Shown here: piece by piece, positions 44,666 through 55,709 of the stretch
How the letters are laid out: every line of letters begins with the position of its first letter
Numbering within the stretch: position 1 is the stretch's first letter
Assembly (NCBI GenBank): GCA_037367355.1
Contig: CM074696.1
Coordinates: 124,001 to 188,000 of the forward strand
Reading direction: 5' to 3'
Length of the DNA: 64,000 nucleotides
Source of the DNA: Neoscytalidium dimidiatum
Lineage: Eukaryota; Ascomycota; Dothideomycetes; Botryosphaeriales; Botryosphaeriaceae
Translations under genes and position numbers: made by a program
The notes under the pieces: model-generated
The model's database searches: none
What the model was told of the DNA's origin: nothing
What the model saw: the letters and a program-made list of their open reading frames with translations, nothing else

Positions 44666-46077
44666 CTATCTGTGGGCTGTGTTGCGGCGCGTCAGGTGAA
44701 GCCTCTCGCGCAAACTGCGCGTGCTGCGCATCGTCTTGCTCGAAGGATTACCAGATTGCGCCTCGACGGCAGAGACACGGGTCATCTGGCCGACATCAGC
44801 ATGCTGCTTCTTGCTTTCACGCTCGAGCCAGTCGGCGAGAGACTTCTGGAAGCCATCGCCGTCGAATTTGTTGGGCCAGCCGTGCCTCAAATACAGTCGC
44901 CTGATTTCCAGGTCGGATCCGGGGAGGGAGGCGGACAGTTGATATCCGTGAAGACCGCGCATGGGTACCAGGGTGAGATTTTTGTAGCCGTCCACGATGT
45001 CGTTCAGTGCCTCGGCGGGATCGCGCGCTTTCAGCTCCCTGTCGAACTTTTCTCTTCCGTCCGCGCCGTACATGTGGTAGGGTGTTGCCAGCTTCATGGT
45101 CTTGGTGTCGATATCGTAGACATAGAAATTTCCGTAATCAGAGCACGACTTGAACACGATCAATTCCGATGGCCTGGAGATTTCAAGCATGTCCTCAGCC
45201 TCGCCTGCGTCGAGGTAGTTGATTCCATAGGTGCCATGGTCCAGTTCCGGGCTCGCGCGTTGAATGACGGTGTTCTTCAGGAACGGCAGGAAGCGCATAA
45301 TGTCGATCTTGCGCATGTCGTATCCCAGCGGCTCCAGGATCTGGACCAGCTGATGGTGTGGGGGCCATTGCAGCTCATCGGCAGGGATGTAACGCATCTT
45401 GACGAGGGTGGCGTAGACGCGGCGCACGCCCTCAATGAAGGGACGGTGCTCTTCCAGGGGCGCGGGCAGGTCGCCGACACCGACAAAGTCATCGGCCGAC
45501 ATCCCCTGGGGGATGCTATCCAAAGGCGGCGACTGGCTGAAGTGGCACGAAAAGCCGTTCTTCTCGCAGCCGGAACCTGGAAGCGGTTAGAAATGACGCA
45601 CGACACGTGACGTGGGGTGACACAGGGACCGCAGGTGCCAGGGAAGATAGGGTTGGAGGGCGGGACGCACACTGGGGGCGCTTGCCGTCGCACTGGAAAT
45701 GGCGGGTGGTGCAGACCGAGCAGGCCGAGTCGGCGAGCGACGGCGGCGGCGACGGCTTCTTCGGCCGACCGAAGTCGCGAGCTTGGACTGACTTGTCAGC
45801 GATTCGTCTCACAGCAGGCAATTAGCTACACACAGTCCTGGAAGGTCACGTCGCCGGTGGTGTGGGCGCGGCGGAAGCTGCCGGTGGTCGGCACAGAGCC
45901 ACGGCGGGCGTGCTGCTGCAAGCTGTTGGGCAGCTCGCGGTGGTCCATGGTGGGGCAATTGAGGCGGGTGGAAGCAACGAAGACGGCCGGCTGTTGCTTC
46001 GCGAAGGGGTTGGGCTGGTGGAAATGGTGGTGGTAATTAGGGCCAGCGAGGGTCGGTTGAGCGTGCTCGGTCGCCAT
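44666..46077 (-). CDS. Zn(II)2Cys6 protein with internal zinc cluster and uncharacterised C-terminal domain
   Basis: Three exons, 46077-45834, 45787-45671 and 45576-44666; introns of 46 and 94 bp; 423 residues. The second splice falls inside a Cys codon (T|GT) and yields ACSVCTTRHFQCDGKRPQC then SGCEKNGFSC, a full zinc cluster (C-x2-C-x6-C-x6-C-x2-C-x6-C) at about residues 105-135 rather than at the N-terminus. The first 80 residues are His/Gln/Pro-rich. After the cluster comes a conserved-looking folded region (about 150-375; PHHQLVQILEPLGYDMRKIDIMR, RPSELIVFKSCSDYG) that I cannot place in a family and that lacks the usual fungal transcription-factor middle domain. A basic tail ends the protein. 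The exact first splice (45788/45833) is less certain than the second. Probably nuclear and DNA binding; the target is unknown. Confidence 0.82.
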
Positions 46078-49000
46078 GGGGGTGGCTTGCTGGGCGGGCT
46101 GACTTGGGAAGGTTGCTGGCAGATTCTGCGGCGGCACGTACGGATCCCAACGCGGTTTCGGCGGTCGAGCGTATCGGTCTCGGGCTTGGAGGGCGATCAC
46201 CGTGGGCGCATTCGCAGCAGCAGAGGCAGCGGGCGGCGGCAGGTGACCATGGACTGGGGCGGGCTGGAACGAGCTGGGCCGGGTGGGAGCGGTGCTTCGG
46301 CGTGGATATATATGTATGTAGCGGGTAGCAGGGTGCTTCGGACGGGGCGCGGTGTCGGCTGGACGCTGGACGATGGGCGATGGCGGGTGAGCGGGCAGGA
46401 CAGGGCAGAGGGGGCAGCGCGCTGTTAAGGCTGAGCCCGTGTGCGGCTCTTTCTGCAGGCGGAGCTGTGAGGGAAAGCAAGTTTCGCTACCGGGCGTCAG
46501 GGGTGGTGGGGTGCTTTGGGCCAAAAGGGTCGCTCGGGCTCGAGGGCATCCAGCAGTCGCGGCGGCTTCAGGGCTCCAGTGCTTCAGGGCTTGTCAGGGC
46601 TCCGGCAGCAGTCGCAGCGATTCTTAATTTCCTCTCTCGGGGCGCGATTTTTTGATTTGCCCTCTGGCCGTGGCCACGGGCGCGCGCTGGCCCGCGAGCC
46701 CCCACGGCCGCCGGCGCCCCAATTACGCGCTGCTTCCGTCATCGCAATCGCGCCTGGCGCTCCCGTCGTGCGATCCAGCGCTCGGCCGACTAGCTCGCGC
46801 CTCGCCCTGCGCTGTCCCGCCATGCGCGGTCCAGCAGCGTCCTCGTGGGCCGTCCTCAGGAGCCACTCGCTGCGAACGTGCCCTCACAGCCTCGACGCAC
46901 CCGCCCTGCTCCCATTGCATTTGCATCATTTCCCCAGCCCTCCACACGCTTTTCCGACGCCGGGTGCCCCTCCCCGAACCGCTGCCGTGTCATGCTCATC
47001 TCTCAATCTCCCCTGCGTGCAGCGCCTGGGAAGTCTTGCCTGCACCGGCTGCTTGGCGCCGCGCCGCGTCCAAGCCGCCTCCATGTGTGCGCGATCCACC
47101 ACGACCTGCTTCGCGAACGCGCCTGTTTTGGCGACGCCGTCCCAGCCCGTTTCGTTGACACGCCGTAATGCCATCTCCGCGGCTCTGTCGGCTCGCATCG
47201 CAGCGGCCGCCGTGCTGACGGCCGCCTGCCCAGCCCTCATATTCGCCTCTTGTCCGCCCTCCGCCCTGCGCCCACCGCCGACCGCCGTCATCGACGTTGC
47301 TTCAGCACCAGGATGACAGCGCCGGCGCCCGCAACGTTTCGCTGCTCCAGCCGTCGCACTACCGCTGCCGCCGCGCCAGCTCCCGCGCCAGCGGACTGGG
47401 CCCAGCATCCCTGCCTCTCCGCAACCTCAACCACCATACAGGCTCCCGACTCCCTCGCGCTGTCTTGTGCCAGCGCCGCGCCAAGCACCAGCACGCGTGC
47501 GACGCTGTGACGCTGCAACCTCGCTCGACTTCTCAACGTGCTCGCCCCGTCGCTCCTTCGCCTCGCTCGAACACTGGTGCTACCGCAGCGTCCGCGCCGC
47601 TCCCTGCCTCCGAGGTCCGCCCGCCGCGCTGATAGGCCACCAGCCGTCAATAATATAGCTAGCCATCGCAGCGGCCTGCCCGTCGCCATCCTCTGTCTCC
47701 GGCCAGGGCGGCACTCCTTCCCGCCTGTTTTGGCTTCCCTGCGCTTGGCACCCGCCGGCACTGCTGTACTGCGTATTATTGACCAGCGCGATCCAGCGTC
47801 CTCCACTCCGCCAAGGATCCCTCCGCAACGCCTTGGCTGTCTCTTCTTCCGGTTTCACCGCCCAGCCGGAGCATCGCGCTGGCGACATGCCTCGGCGGAG
47901 CGGCAGTGTGACTGACTGACTAACTTGTTGGGACAGCTCGCACAAGTCAACGACTGAATGCGGTGAAAAGGAGCGCCAGGCTTGGCTCTCGCACGGCAAG
48001 GAGGCATCATCGCAGCCGTCTCCTGTCGACTGCGCATCGCCATCCCTATCTCCCCCAGATATTTGGATCTCCGCGCGAGGCGGATCTGCTTCGCTCTAGC
48101 TCGCCATGCGGCCCCTAGGAATGCGCCGAGCCCGCCGGATCATGGACCAGGTGCTTCTCCAGGCTTGGCGTCTTGCGCTCCTGTCTCTGCGCGCCCGTTT
48201 GCAGTTGCACGAGCAGCGGCGAGTCGGTCGTCCACCACCCACCTGTCGCCTCGCCCCCCGCTCAGCGTGTCGTGAAGCAGCGCCATCCCAGCCGTGGGCG
48301 TGCGGCATTTCCGAATTGGCTCTGATAACCCGCCTGCCCATTACGTACTAAATGGCTTGGCAGGGTCTTGCCCAACCAGCGCCGCTGCGCGCAATCGCCC
48401 CGGCGTATCCAGCGGCGTAAACCCTTCACAAGATGAAAATTGCGCCAACCCACCGACCCTCCGGACGGCACCTCTCCTGTGCCTCCGCTCTCCACCAAAA
48501 CGGGCTGTCGCACCGCGTCCCGGCGAGTCACTCACCTCAGCTGACGGGCGTCACTCACGATCCCTCTCCTGCCTGCCATGATCCAGACGCCGTTTACTAA
48601 CCGCGCCCTGGATGCGAACATCGTTTCTGATCGCGATCCGTCCCCATGTCACTTGAGCGGGCCTCTCTTCCTTCTGCAGCACCGGACGCCGTGTGACATT
48701 CTGGGTGCCATAAGCAAGATCCACTCGTCGGCGATCGCTGATCACGCACTTGCCGAGACAATCGTGGCCGTCGCTTCTCTGACGGCATTTGTTTACCTAC
48801 CTGATTACTCTTGGTCGACTGCATCGCGACCCGACGACGAGGTCAAACCGTCTACGTGCTCCATTTGACAAGCTGCCAGTCTGTGACAAGTCCCGCACTG
48901 CTTAATTTTTATTTCATTTTGCCCGCGATTCCAAGGACCAGTGACAGCAAGCTTAATTCGAAGAAGAAACATAGACTAGGTCGCAGTTTCATTTTGTCTC

Positions 49001-49949
49001 ATCGATCACTGTCCACCGCCATTGTTGTCTGTTCAGCAGCTGCCATGTGTCTCGCGCCTTCCTCGAGTTTCGTCATCCGTCATCCTACCTTCACCCCACA
49101 CCCAATGATTTCTAAAGCCCTGTGTTCCGAGCCGCCGCACGCTCCACCTTCGGGCGGAGCCACACAGGCCAGCGCAGCAGCACTATCACCACTCAATCGT
49201 CCATCACCTCCACGCCAGGATGCTGCTTTGAAATCCATAGGAAGCCTGACGTGGTCGCACATCACGTTGCCCAAAAGCACGGTCGTCGCACGCCGGGGGA
49301 CGAAGCTTCCATGAGGCACAGCTTGCGGGTTTTCATTCCCAGGCCACGCCGCAGTCTCCATCAGAAAGCATACGACCTCTATTATCGGCATGGTCTGAGT
49401 GGAGACCGTTATCGATAGGACTGACTGTGCCTCAATTCCAGGACGTCAGGAGCGTTTTACTGCATCCGGCTGCATCCTCAACATCAGCATGCCTTTGGAA
49501 CTCCGCCAATACCAACCTGCATCGGGGAATCGGGATCGCTGCATACATGTCCCTGAGCGTGCAGGAAAAAAAAAAAAATGGCCAATACGTGGACTAGAGC
49601 GGAAGAAGACAGCAGACTTGGCAAATGTTTCTGGCGGGAGCCGGACCGGAGAATTGGCGTACAATAGCGCGCCAGACTTTGCCATTTAACGCCGCTGTTT
49701 GAAAAAATTGGACTAGAGGCCGGGCCGCTGAAAGTGCCAACCGCTGGGGACCATGGGGTTCCGGCAGAAGCCAAGGAAAAGACTAGTATTCAGGCTCTTC
49801 ACATGGTTATCCCTTAACTCAAACAACGCCCTCGGCTCCTGCGCGTCCAGCTCAACAAAGCTTCCATCACAACCCCCATCCTTGTAGTGTTCCCATGCTT
49901 ACCGAGGGCTTGACCAAATACGCAGATTCCAGGACGGCCCACAGCCGTT
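46078..49949. other. 3.9 kb GC-rich region without a supported gene
   Basis: High GC makes long chance frames (one of 266 codons at 46516-47316), but none shows a domain or consistent coding texture. An A13 tract lies at about 49566-49578. It may contain the promoter of the converging upstream regulator and noncoding RNA. Confidence 0.45.
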
Positions 49950-51041
49950 TCACCACCTCTCCTCCAGCCAGCTATACAACGCTTGCGCCACCTCGGCTGG
50001 CTTCTCCATCGTACACCAATGCATGGAGTCAATCTGTCTGATCTCTAGCTCCGGTAAAAGGCCTGCCTGCCTTGGTGGTTCTATGAATGAAGGCAAGCAT
50101 ATGTCGTCGCGCGAGCAGGCTAAGAACAACGTCGGTGCTCGAATGGTTAACCTATCACCGCGGATATGCCTCTCCTTCTCCCAGTTCAGATTAAGCACGT
50201 ATACTTTGTACCAATTAAACGCCCCATCGAAACCGTGCTCCTTAACCCTGGCCAAGAACTCTTCTTTCCAGCCGTTTCCTTCCTTTGCGTATTCCCTGAG
50301 TTCAACCTTCCGGTCTGCCTCCAGATACTCCCGGACCGCGCCGCGCCTGCAGAAAATATCCCTCAGCCAATTGTTCCGATCTCCGTGCAAGGCTGTCCAA
50401 AAGCTTTCTGCCCGCTCTTTCGTTAGCTGCGCAGCATCGGGTTCGGTGAAGAATTCCCAGTACGCGTAGCGCGCGTACCCCGTCGCTTCCTCCAGCGCAA
50501 AGTTGGTGTACTCCAGACTGAATGGGGACTCCCGGTCCGGCGGCATGTAGGCGACGCTGACCAAGCCCAGGCCAGCGACCAGCGCCGGCCCTCTCCACAG
50601 CCACATGCGTTGAGCCAGGAAGGCGCCCCAGTCGTGCCCGACGACGATGACCTGCGAGATGCCTTCGCTCGCAAGAAGCTCGGCGAGGTCGGAGGTCATG
50701 AGATCGGAAGTGTACATGGCCGGGTCGGTGGGTTTCGAAGTCTCGCCGTGGCCGAGCAGGTCCGGCGCGATCATGCGGTGCGAGAGAGGCCGAAGCGCAG
50801 GGATGATGCGCGACCAGAGGAAGGCGCTGTCCGGGAATCCGTGCAGGAACAGGATCGGAGGCTTTTCGAAATGGATGCCATTGATGCTGTAGCGCCAACC
50901 GCTCGGATCGTGGTTCGTCGTGCCCAAGGAGGATCCGTTTGCTGTCGCCGTTGCCACCGTGGGCGCGGCGGATTGGGTGTCGTAGTAGGTGTACGTCAGT
51001 GCGCGTGACGTCGTGAACGTTTTCTTGGCAAGTCCTTCCAT
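49950..51041 (-). CDS. Alpha/beta hydrolase, epoxide hydrolase-like
   Basis: Single exon, 363 residues, from ATG at 51041-51039. The oxyanion motif HGFP (67-70) and the nucleophile elbow VVGHDWGA with Asp137 identify the epoxide hydrolase/haloalkane dehalogenase branch. The catalytic His is probably 341 in DSMHWCTMEKP, and the acid may be in CSRDDICLP. A cap region (about 165-280) rich in Trp and Tyr contains candidate ring-opening Tyr residues. Epoxide hydrolases open epoxides to diols by an Asp-ester intermediate; the HGFP form and Tyr-rich cap favour that over dehalogenase. A short insert (about 22-45) is Ala/Thr-rich. No signal peptide, so intracellular detoxification is the likeliest role. 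The substrate is unknown. Confidence 0.87.
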   Translation of the reverse strand: MEGLAKKTFTTSRALTYTYYDTQSAAPTVATATANGSSLGTTNHDPSGWRYSINGIHFEKPPILFLHGFPDSAFLWSRIIPALRPLSHRMIAPDLLGHGETSKPTDPAMYTSDLMTSDLAELLASEGISQVIVVGHDWGAFLAQRMWLWRGPALVAGLGLVSVAYMPPDRESPFSLEYTNFALEEATGYARYAYWEFFTEPDAAQLTKERAESFWTALHGDRNNWLRDIFCRRGAVREYLEADRKVELREYAKEGNGWKEEFLARVKEHGFDGAFNWYKVYVLNLNWEKERHIRGDRLTIRAPTLFLACSRDDICLPSFIEPPRQAGLLPELEIRQIDSMHWCTMEKPAEVAQALYSWLEERW

Positions 51042-52348
51042 GTTTTCCCTTTCTTTCCTGCTTTCCCTGCTTTATTTCCTCTTTTGGTAATGTTGGCTGC
51101 TTGCTTTTTCGTCCTATTCGCCCTGCAGTGTCGCTTGGTTGATCGGACGCCCTGCAGGAACAGGACGCCACGGACGTAATCAAGGAATCCCTTTGGAGAT
51201 GGAGGGAGACGGAACAAGCCACACGGCGCGGGGTTCGAGGCTGCGAACGGCAAGCAACACCGTCTCTTCACCGACCGACGACAGGCGGGCGCACTCGCAA
51301 CGCAGGGAACGCAGGGTTTATATTGCATTCTCCACATCTTTCTTTTCATCTTACTTGACCCTGCGGCCGGGACTGTGCAGGGCGCGACGATAGCCAGCAG
51401 TCTGGTCTTCCTCCCAGTGCGGCCTGTCCACCGACGCGATGGCGTTTCTGCAGGCGAGCGAAGGCGAAAGAGAGGGAAGATCAAAACGGATCCCGGCTGG
51501 CGCGCGCACAACCATCACACACACTGCCACCGTGCTCCCCTGCTTCGTGCCGCGGTACCTGGGGGCTTGAGACTACGAGGTGGCACGACGATGGAAAGAG
51601 GGGCATTCCAATTCGCCGAAGTAGAAGCAGGGCGGGACCCGCAACGGGCCTTCACGAGACCTCCGAGATCTTGGCCCCTCTCCCCCTCACCGCCTATCGG
51701 ATTGCCATCATGCAGCCGCCAGACCTCGCCTAATGCGCGTTGCTTTGGGGGACGGGCGGAAGGGTGAGAGCCAGGTGCCAGGGCCATCTCTGCGTCTGCT
51801 GGGCCGGAGGTTTTTCCGCAAGCCGCCGCAGATCGCGGATAAGGAGGTGAGCGTAGCTGACTACTGCAGCCCGCCCGCCCTGCAGACGCGCAGTGGCCGT
51901 GAACGCACAGGTTTCAGACGTCATAGTCCCGCGTCTTACGCACGTTTGGACGCCAATCCTATTGGAAAACCACGTCTATATCTCGCAACTCCTGTCTCGG
52001 GCTTCGATAAGAGAAGGAAAAGAACTAGCGGAATAACAATGCCCATGTTCTTTTCCAAACTCCCCCTTCCCAATTCCGGTCGGTTTCTATTTTTAAAACA
52101 AGAATAAAAAGAGATCGTCGACGTGCGTTGCGAATCTCATTTCCGAAAGAGACCATTCAACCCCCTCCCATTCTTTTTTTTTTTTTTTTTTTTTAGAACG
52201 AGGGGCCCTGCTGCTCGTTCTCCACGTTTTCCACGTGTGCCAAAGTCTCATCGTCGCCGCTCTCGCCTCATCTCTCTCTCTCTCTCTCTCTCTTTTCAGT
52301 GGTCATGTCCTGACCAATCGCCTTGCGTTTCATCGTTCCATTGTCCTC
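51042..52348. other. Intergenic region, no gene identified
   Basis: Contains the promoter of the epoxide-hydrolase-like gene, a T21 run (about 52173-52193) and a CT run (about 52270-52292) just beyond the 3' end of the Gfo/Idh/MocA gene. Confidence 0.5.
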
Positions 52349-53744
52349 CTACTCAGTCTTGACGTCGTTGGGGTCGTCGAGGCGTTTGCCGTTGCGGTCG
52401 AAGTGGATGGACTTGTTGTACCACAGGGCGTGCTGCAGGGCCCAGGAGATCTCCATGCCCTTGAGGCCCAGCTCCATGGGCAAGGGCACGGGCTTGTCCT
52501 CGATGATGCTGTCGCAGAACTCGTTGGCCTCGGTCGCGAAGGCGTCCTCGAAGCGCTCCCAGTACTCCGGCGGGACCTCGTGGGTGATGCCGTCGGCGTT
52601 GGCGACCTGGACGTGGTTCTGCGGCGGGAAGCGAATGGTTGTCAGAAAAGGGGGGGGTTCTCCTCATGCTAACGCTACCGATGATAGATGAAGGAGGTTT
52701 TTTGGGCAATGGCAAAGAAAGAGAGAGAAGATTGAAAAAAAAAAAAAAAAAGGAGGACTCACGAGGCGAGGGATCAGGTTGACCATGATCTTGCCGTGGG
52801 TGCCGATGATCTCGGTGGCGACGTCCTGGCCGTGGGCCTGGGTGCGCGAGCAGTAGAAGTAGGCCATCTTGCCGTCCCAGAACTCGAGCACGCCGATGCC
52901 GTTGTCGACGTCGCGCGACCGGGCCAGCTCCGGGTGGTGGGTGAGGGCGCCGATGGCGAAGGCCGTCTTGGGCACGACGTCCTCGCCCAGGAACCACATG
53001 GCCAGGTCGACGTCGTGGATGCTGCAGTCGACGAAGATGGCCCCGTTCCTGGCCGCGTACCGCACGAAGAAGCCCGTGTCGTCGCGCAGGTCCCCCGTCG
53101 CGCTGCGCACCAGGAACGGCTTCCCGATCGCGCCCGCGTCGATCTTGGCCTTGGCCTCGCGGTAGGACGCGTCGAAGCGCCGCGAGTAGCCCGCCATCAC
53201 CTTCAGGTGCGGGTTGGCCCTGGCGGCCTCGACGACGGCGCGAGCCTGTTTGCAGCAGACAACATGGTCAGCCTTCTCAAGTTTTTTTCTTTTTTTTTTC
53301 TCCCCTTCACCACGAAACATATTCCCCTCCCTCTCACCATTATAAGAGATCCCCCAAAACACTCACCTCCTCAATGCTCGTCGACAGCGGCTTCTCGCAC
53401 AGGACGTGCAAGCCCTTGCCGATGGCCGCGATCGCCTGCGACGCGTGCAGATCCGTGCTCGTCGACACCCACACGGCCTGGATGCCGCCGTGCGCCAGCA
53501 TCGCGGCGTAGTCGTCGTACACGGCCACGCCCGACCCGGGCCCGAAGAAGCCGCGCGCCCACCGCAGCTCGGCCTCGGCCACGGTGCACACGGCCACCAG
53601 CCGCGCCGTCGGCGTCCGGTACAGCAGCGTCTTCGCGTGCCGCTTGCCCATGCGGCCCAGCCCGACCACGCCGATCTTGACCGTCGCGGTCGGCGCTTTG
53701 GCCGGCATGTTGTGGAGGGAGTCCATGTTGTTGAGGGGGGCCAT
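52349..53744 (-). CDS. Gfo/Idh/MocA family oxidoreductase, myo-inositol 2-dehydrogenase-like
   Basis: Three exons, 53744-53367, 53245-52763 and 52618-52349; introns of 121 and 144 bp (both with long T or A runs); 376 residues. The Rossmann motif VVGLGRMGKRH (about 26-36), the conserved CEKPLS (117-122, with Lys of EKP) and the active-site region DCSIHDVDL (199-207, Asp and His) fit inositol or scyllo-inositol dehydrogenases. The third exon adds the C-terminal sheet segment (MELGLKGMEISWALQHALWY). NAD(P)-dependent oxidation of a cyclic polyol or sugar is the expected reaction; the exact substrate cannot be read. The start ATG at 53744 is preceded at once by fifteen adenines on the coding strand. 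Later ATGs (residues 7 and 13) are possible alternative starts. Confidence 0.88.
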
Positions 53745-53759
53745 TTTTTTTTTTTTTTT
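53745..53759 (-). repeat. A15 tract (T15 on +) touching the start codon of the Gfo/Idh/MocA gene
   Basis: On the coding strand fifteen adenines run directly into the ATG, with CCACC repeats before them. Confidence 0.85.
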
Positions 53760-54776
53760 GGTGGTGGTGGTGGTGGAGGAGGAGGAGCGGGAGGTCCTTG
53801 GGGATCTGGGTATGTAGGTTTTGTTCGGTTGGAATGGTGGTGTAGACAGCGCGGAGAGAGGGAGAGAGAGAAAGAGAGAAAGAGAGTTAGTGAGAGGATG
53901 GGATGAGAGAGAGGAATTGGATGCTCAGAAGAAAAGGTCCAGACAGTGCGGCCCTCGGCCTTCTTTTAAATGCCCATCCTGCAATGGCTTCTCGCTCTCT
54001 CGGGCTTTTGGATATTCTTCTTAGTGAACACGCAGCACGCGTCCAGCGCGTCCGGAGCTTGTCTGGTGGGGTTGAGCGTGTGGGAGCTATGGGCGCGAGG
54101 AGCTATGGCCGGGGAATGGTTTCCCTGCGGGGGAGACGCGCCCCGCGGTCCGTCGGCCGAGGCGGGCAGGTTTGGCCCGCAGCGCGACCGGCGCGGGGAA
54201 AGAATGCGCTCTTTGGCATCGTGGGATGCCGGATCGAGAGCAGCCATTCCACGAGGTGATGGTGTTCAGGGTCCGCAGGGTCCAGATATTCCTGGCTCCT
54301 CCTCCTCCTCCTCCTCCCCCCGCAACCCCGCACCGAGGCTGGACTGACGTCAAATTGGATTGCCAGCGGCGAAGGAGGCTCGGAATGTCAGAAATTGGAA
54401 ACGTGGAAATTGCTGCGGTTCACGTGGAGTTGATAATGGGGTGGATTCCCCCATCCGTCTCCCTCGTGCTACCCCGTCGTGTTGCTTCCGGAAAGATGAT
54501 TCAGATTGGTATCATGGCCGGTCCGAGTTTCTACTTCTACGTGCGTTGCGGTAAGTACGAAGTCTAGTCCGAACAGAAATCGAGCATATCCAGTGCAGAA
54601 GGCAAGCAATGCAACAATCTAGCCCAGCAACAGACGCAAAGGAAATAGTCTAGGGCAAAGGAAAAGGAAAAAAAAAAAGGAAAAAAGGAAAAAAGGAACA
54701 TCGACAGCGCTCTCTATTTCGACCACCGCTCCTCATCGGAAGCACACGAGCAGAACTCTGGCAGGGAATCAACGCC
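53760..54776. other. Intergenic region, no gene identified
   Basis: Promoter of the Gfo/Idh/MocA gene on the left and 3' side of the DUF829 gene on the right. It has a GA-rich run (about 53855-53890), a CTC run (about 54296-54317) and AAAAGG repeats (about 54660-54698). Confidence 0.5.
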
Positions 54777-55709
54777 TCAAGCCTTCTTCTCCCAAGCCAT
54801 CGCAACCAGCTCCCAATACCTCTCCGGGTCCTGCCGCATGTGTCCCACGTGCGGCGACCCCTCGAACACGGCCCTCTCGACCTTCAGCCCCCTGACCTTC
54901 TCCGCCTCGGCGGCGTGCTCCTCCACGTCGGCGGCGAGGATGACGTCGTCGCTGGGCGAGTAGACGTACAGGCGCGGGGCGTCGGCGCGCAGGAAGCGCG
55001 GGTCGTTGAGGACCTCGCGCATGGAGGCGGCGGCGGTCTTGAGGCCGAGCAGCGGCGGGATGTGGAAGAAGACGACGAGCAGGGCGGCGATCAGCAGCTG
55101 CAGCGGCCAGCGCACGGGCGGCGCGCGCGGCAGCGCCATCGACATGGCCGCGAACCCCTGCTTGAAGCGCGACTTGCCCGGCGCCGAGTCGTAGATGACG
55201 GTCGCGGCCGGCAGCGGCGAGCCGGTCAGGCGCCGGTACTGCTGGCTGAGCATGGCGAGGTGGCCGCAGCCGCCGTTGGAGAGGGCGTGGACGAGGAGAC
55301 CTTTCTTGCCGGGGTTGCCGCCGGTGGTGGTGGTGGTGCTGCTGCTGCTGCTGCTGCCGTTCACGGTTGTGGACGGGATGTACGAGCAGATGGCGGCCAG
55401 CGCGGGCGCGAAGTCCTTCTTCTGCCGGGCGGCGGTGTTGAAGAAGAAGTCGTTCGTCGCGGAGGTGAGCAGCAAGATCGGAGAGGCCGGGTAGAGGATC
55501 TGGTAGTACGTCGTGTATTTGGCGACGTGCTTCAGGCTGGCATCCATCCACGAGCAGAGCAGGATCAGGTCCGGCGCGCCCGTCGCCTTGGGCGCGGCCC
55601 GCGCAGTGGGTTCGGCGCCCGAGGCCGGGTCGTACAGCCAGGTCTTGTGATTGAGGCGTTGGAAGTTGGGGAGCGGCGGAGTTGCTGCCGAAGCCGACTT
55701 GTCTGCCAT
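54777..55709 (-). CDS. DUF829 protein (PaxU / TMEM53-like alpha/beta hydrolase-fold)
   Basis: Single exon, 310 residues, start at the ATG 55709-55707. DLILLCSWMDASLKHVAKYTTYYQILYP is the hallmark of DUF829 proteins, as are LLVHALSNGGCGHLAML (a GxSxG-like elbow in which the Ser sits as ALSNGG) and VIYDSAPG. A hydrophobic helix (about 208-225, LLIAALLVVFFHIPPLLGL) suggests membrane association. A Ser/Thr run (about 119-132) comes from a GGT/GCT repeat. Members include PaxU of indole-diterpene clusters and animal TMEM53 of the nuclear envelope; the biochemical activity is not established. No other indole-diterpene gene is nearby, so a secondary-metabolite role is not supported. Confidence 0.85.
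   Translation of the reverse strand: MADKSASAATPPLPNFQRLNHKTWLYDPASGAEPTARAAPKATGAPDLILLCSWMDASLKHVAKYTTYYQILYPASPILLLTSATNDFFFNTAARQKKDFAPALAAICSYIPSTTVNGSSSSSSTTTTTGGNPGKKGLLVHALSNGGCGHLAMLSQQYRRLTGSPLPAATVIYDSAPGKSRFKQGFAAMSMALPRAPPVRWPLQLLIAALLVVFFHIPPLLGLKTAAASMREVLNDPRFLRADAPRLYVYSPSDDVILAADVEEHAAEAEKVRGLKVERAVFEGSPHVGHMRQDPERYWELVAMAWEKKA

Noticed and set aside
46516..47316. 266-codon plus-strand frame in the GC-rich gap
   Set aside because: Arg/Ser/Pro/Ala-rich chance frame; competing frames of similar quality overlap it and no motif is seen.
54777..55709. Indole-diterpene cluster suggested by the PaxU-like protein
   Set aside because: No prenyltransferase, cyclase, P450 or other pathway gene lies nearby; DUF829 proteins are widespread outside such clusters.
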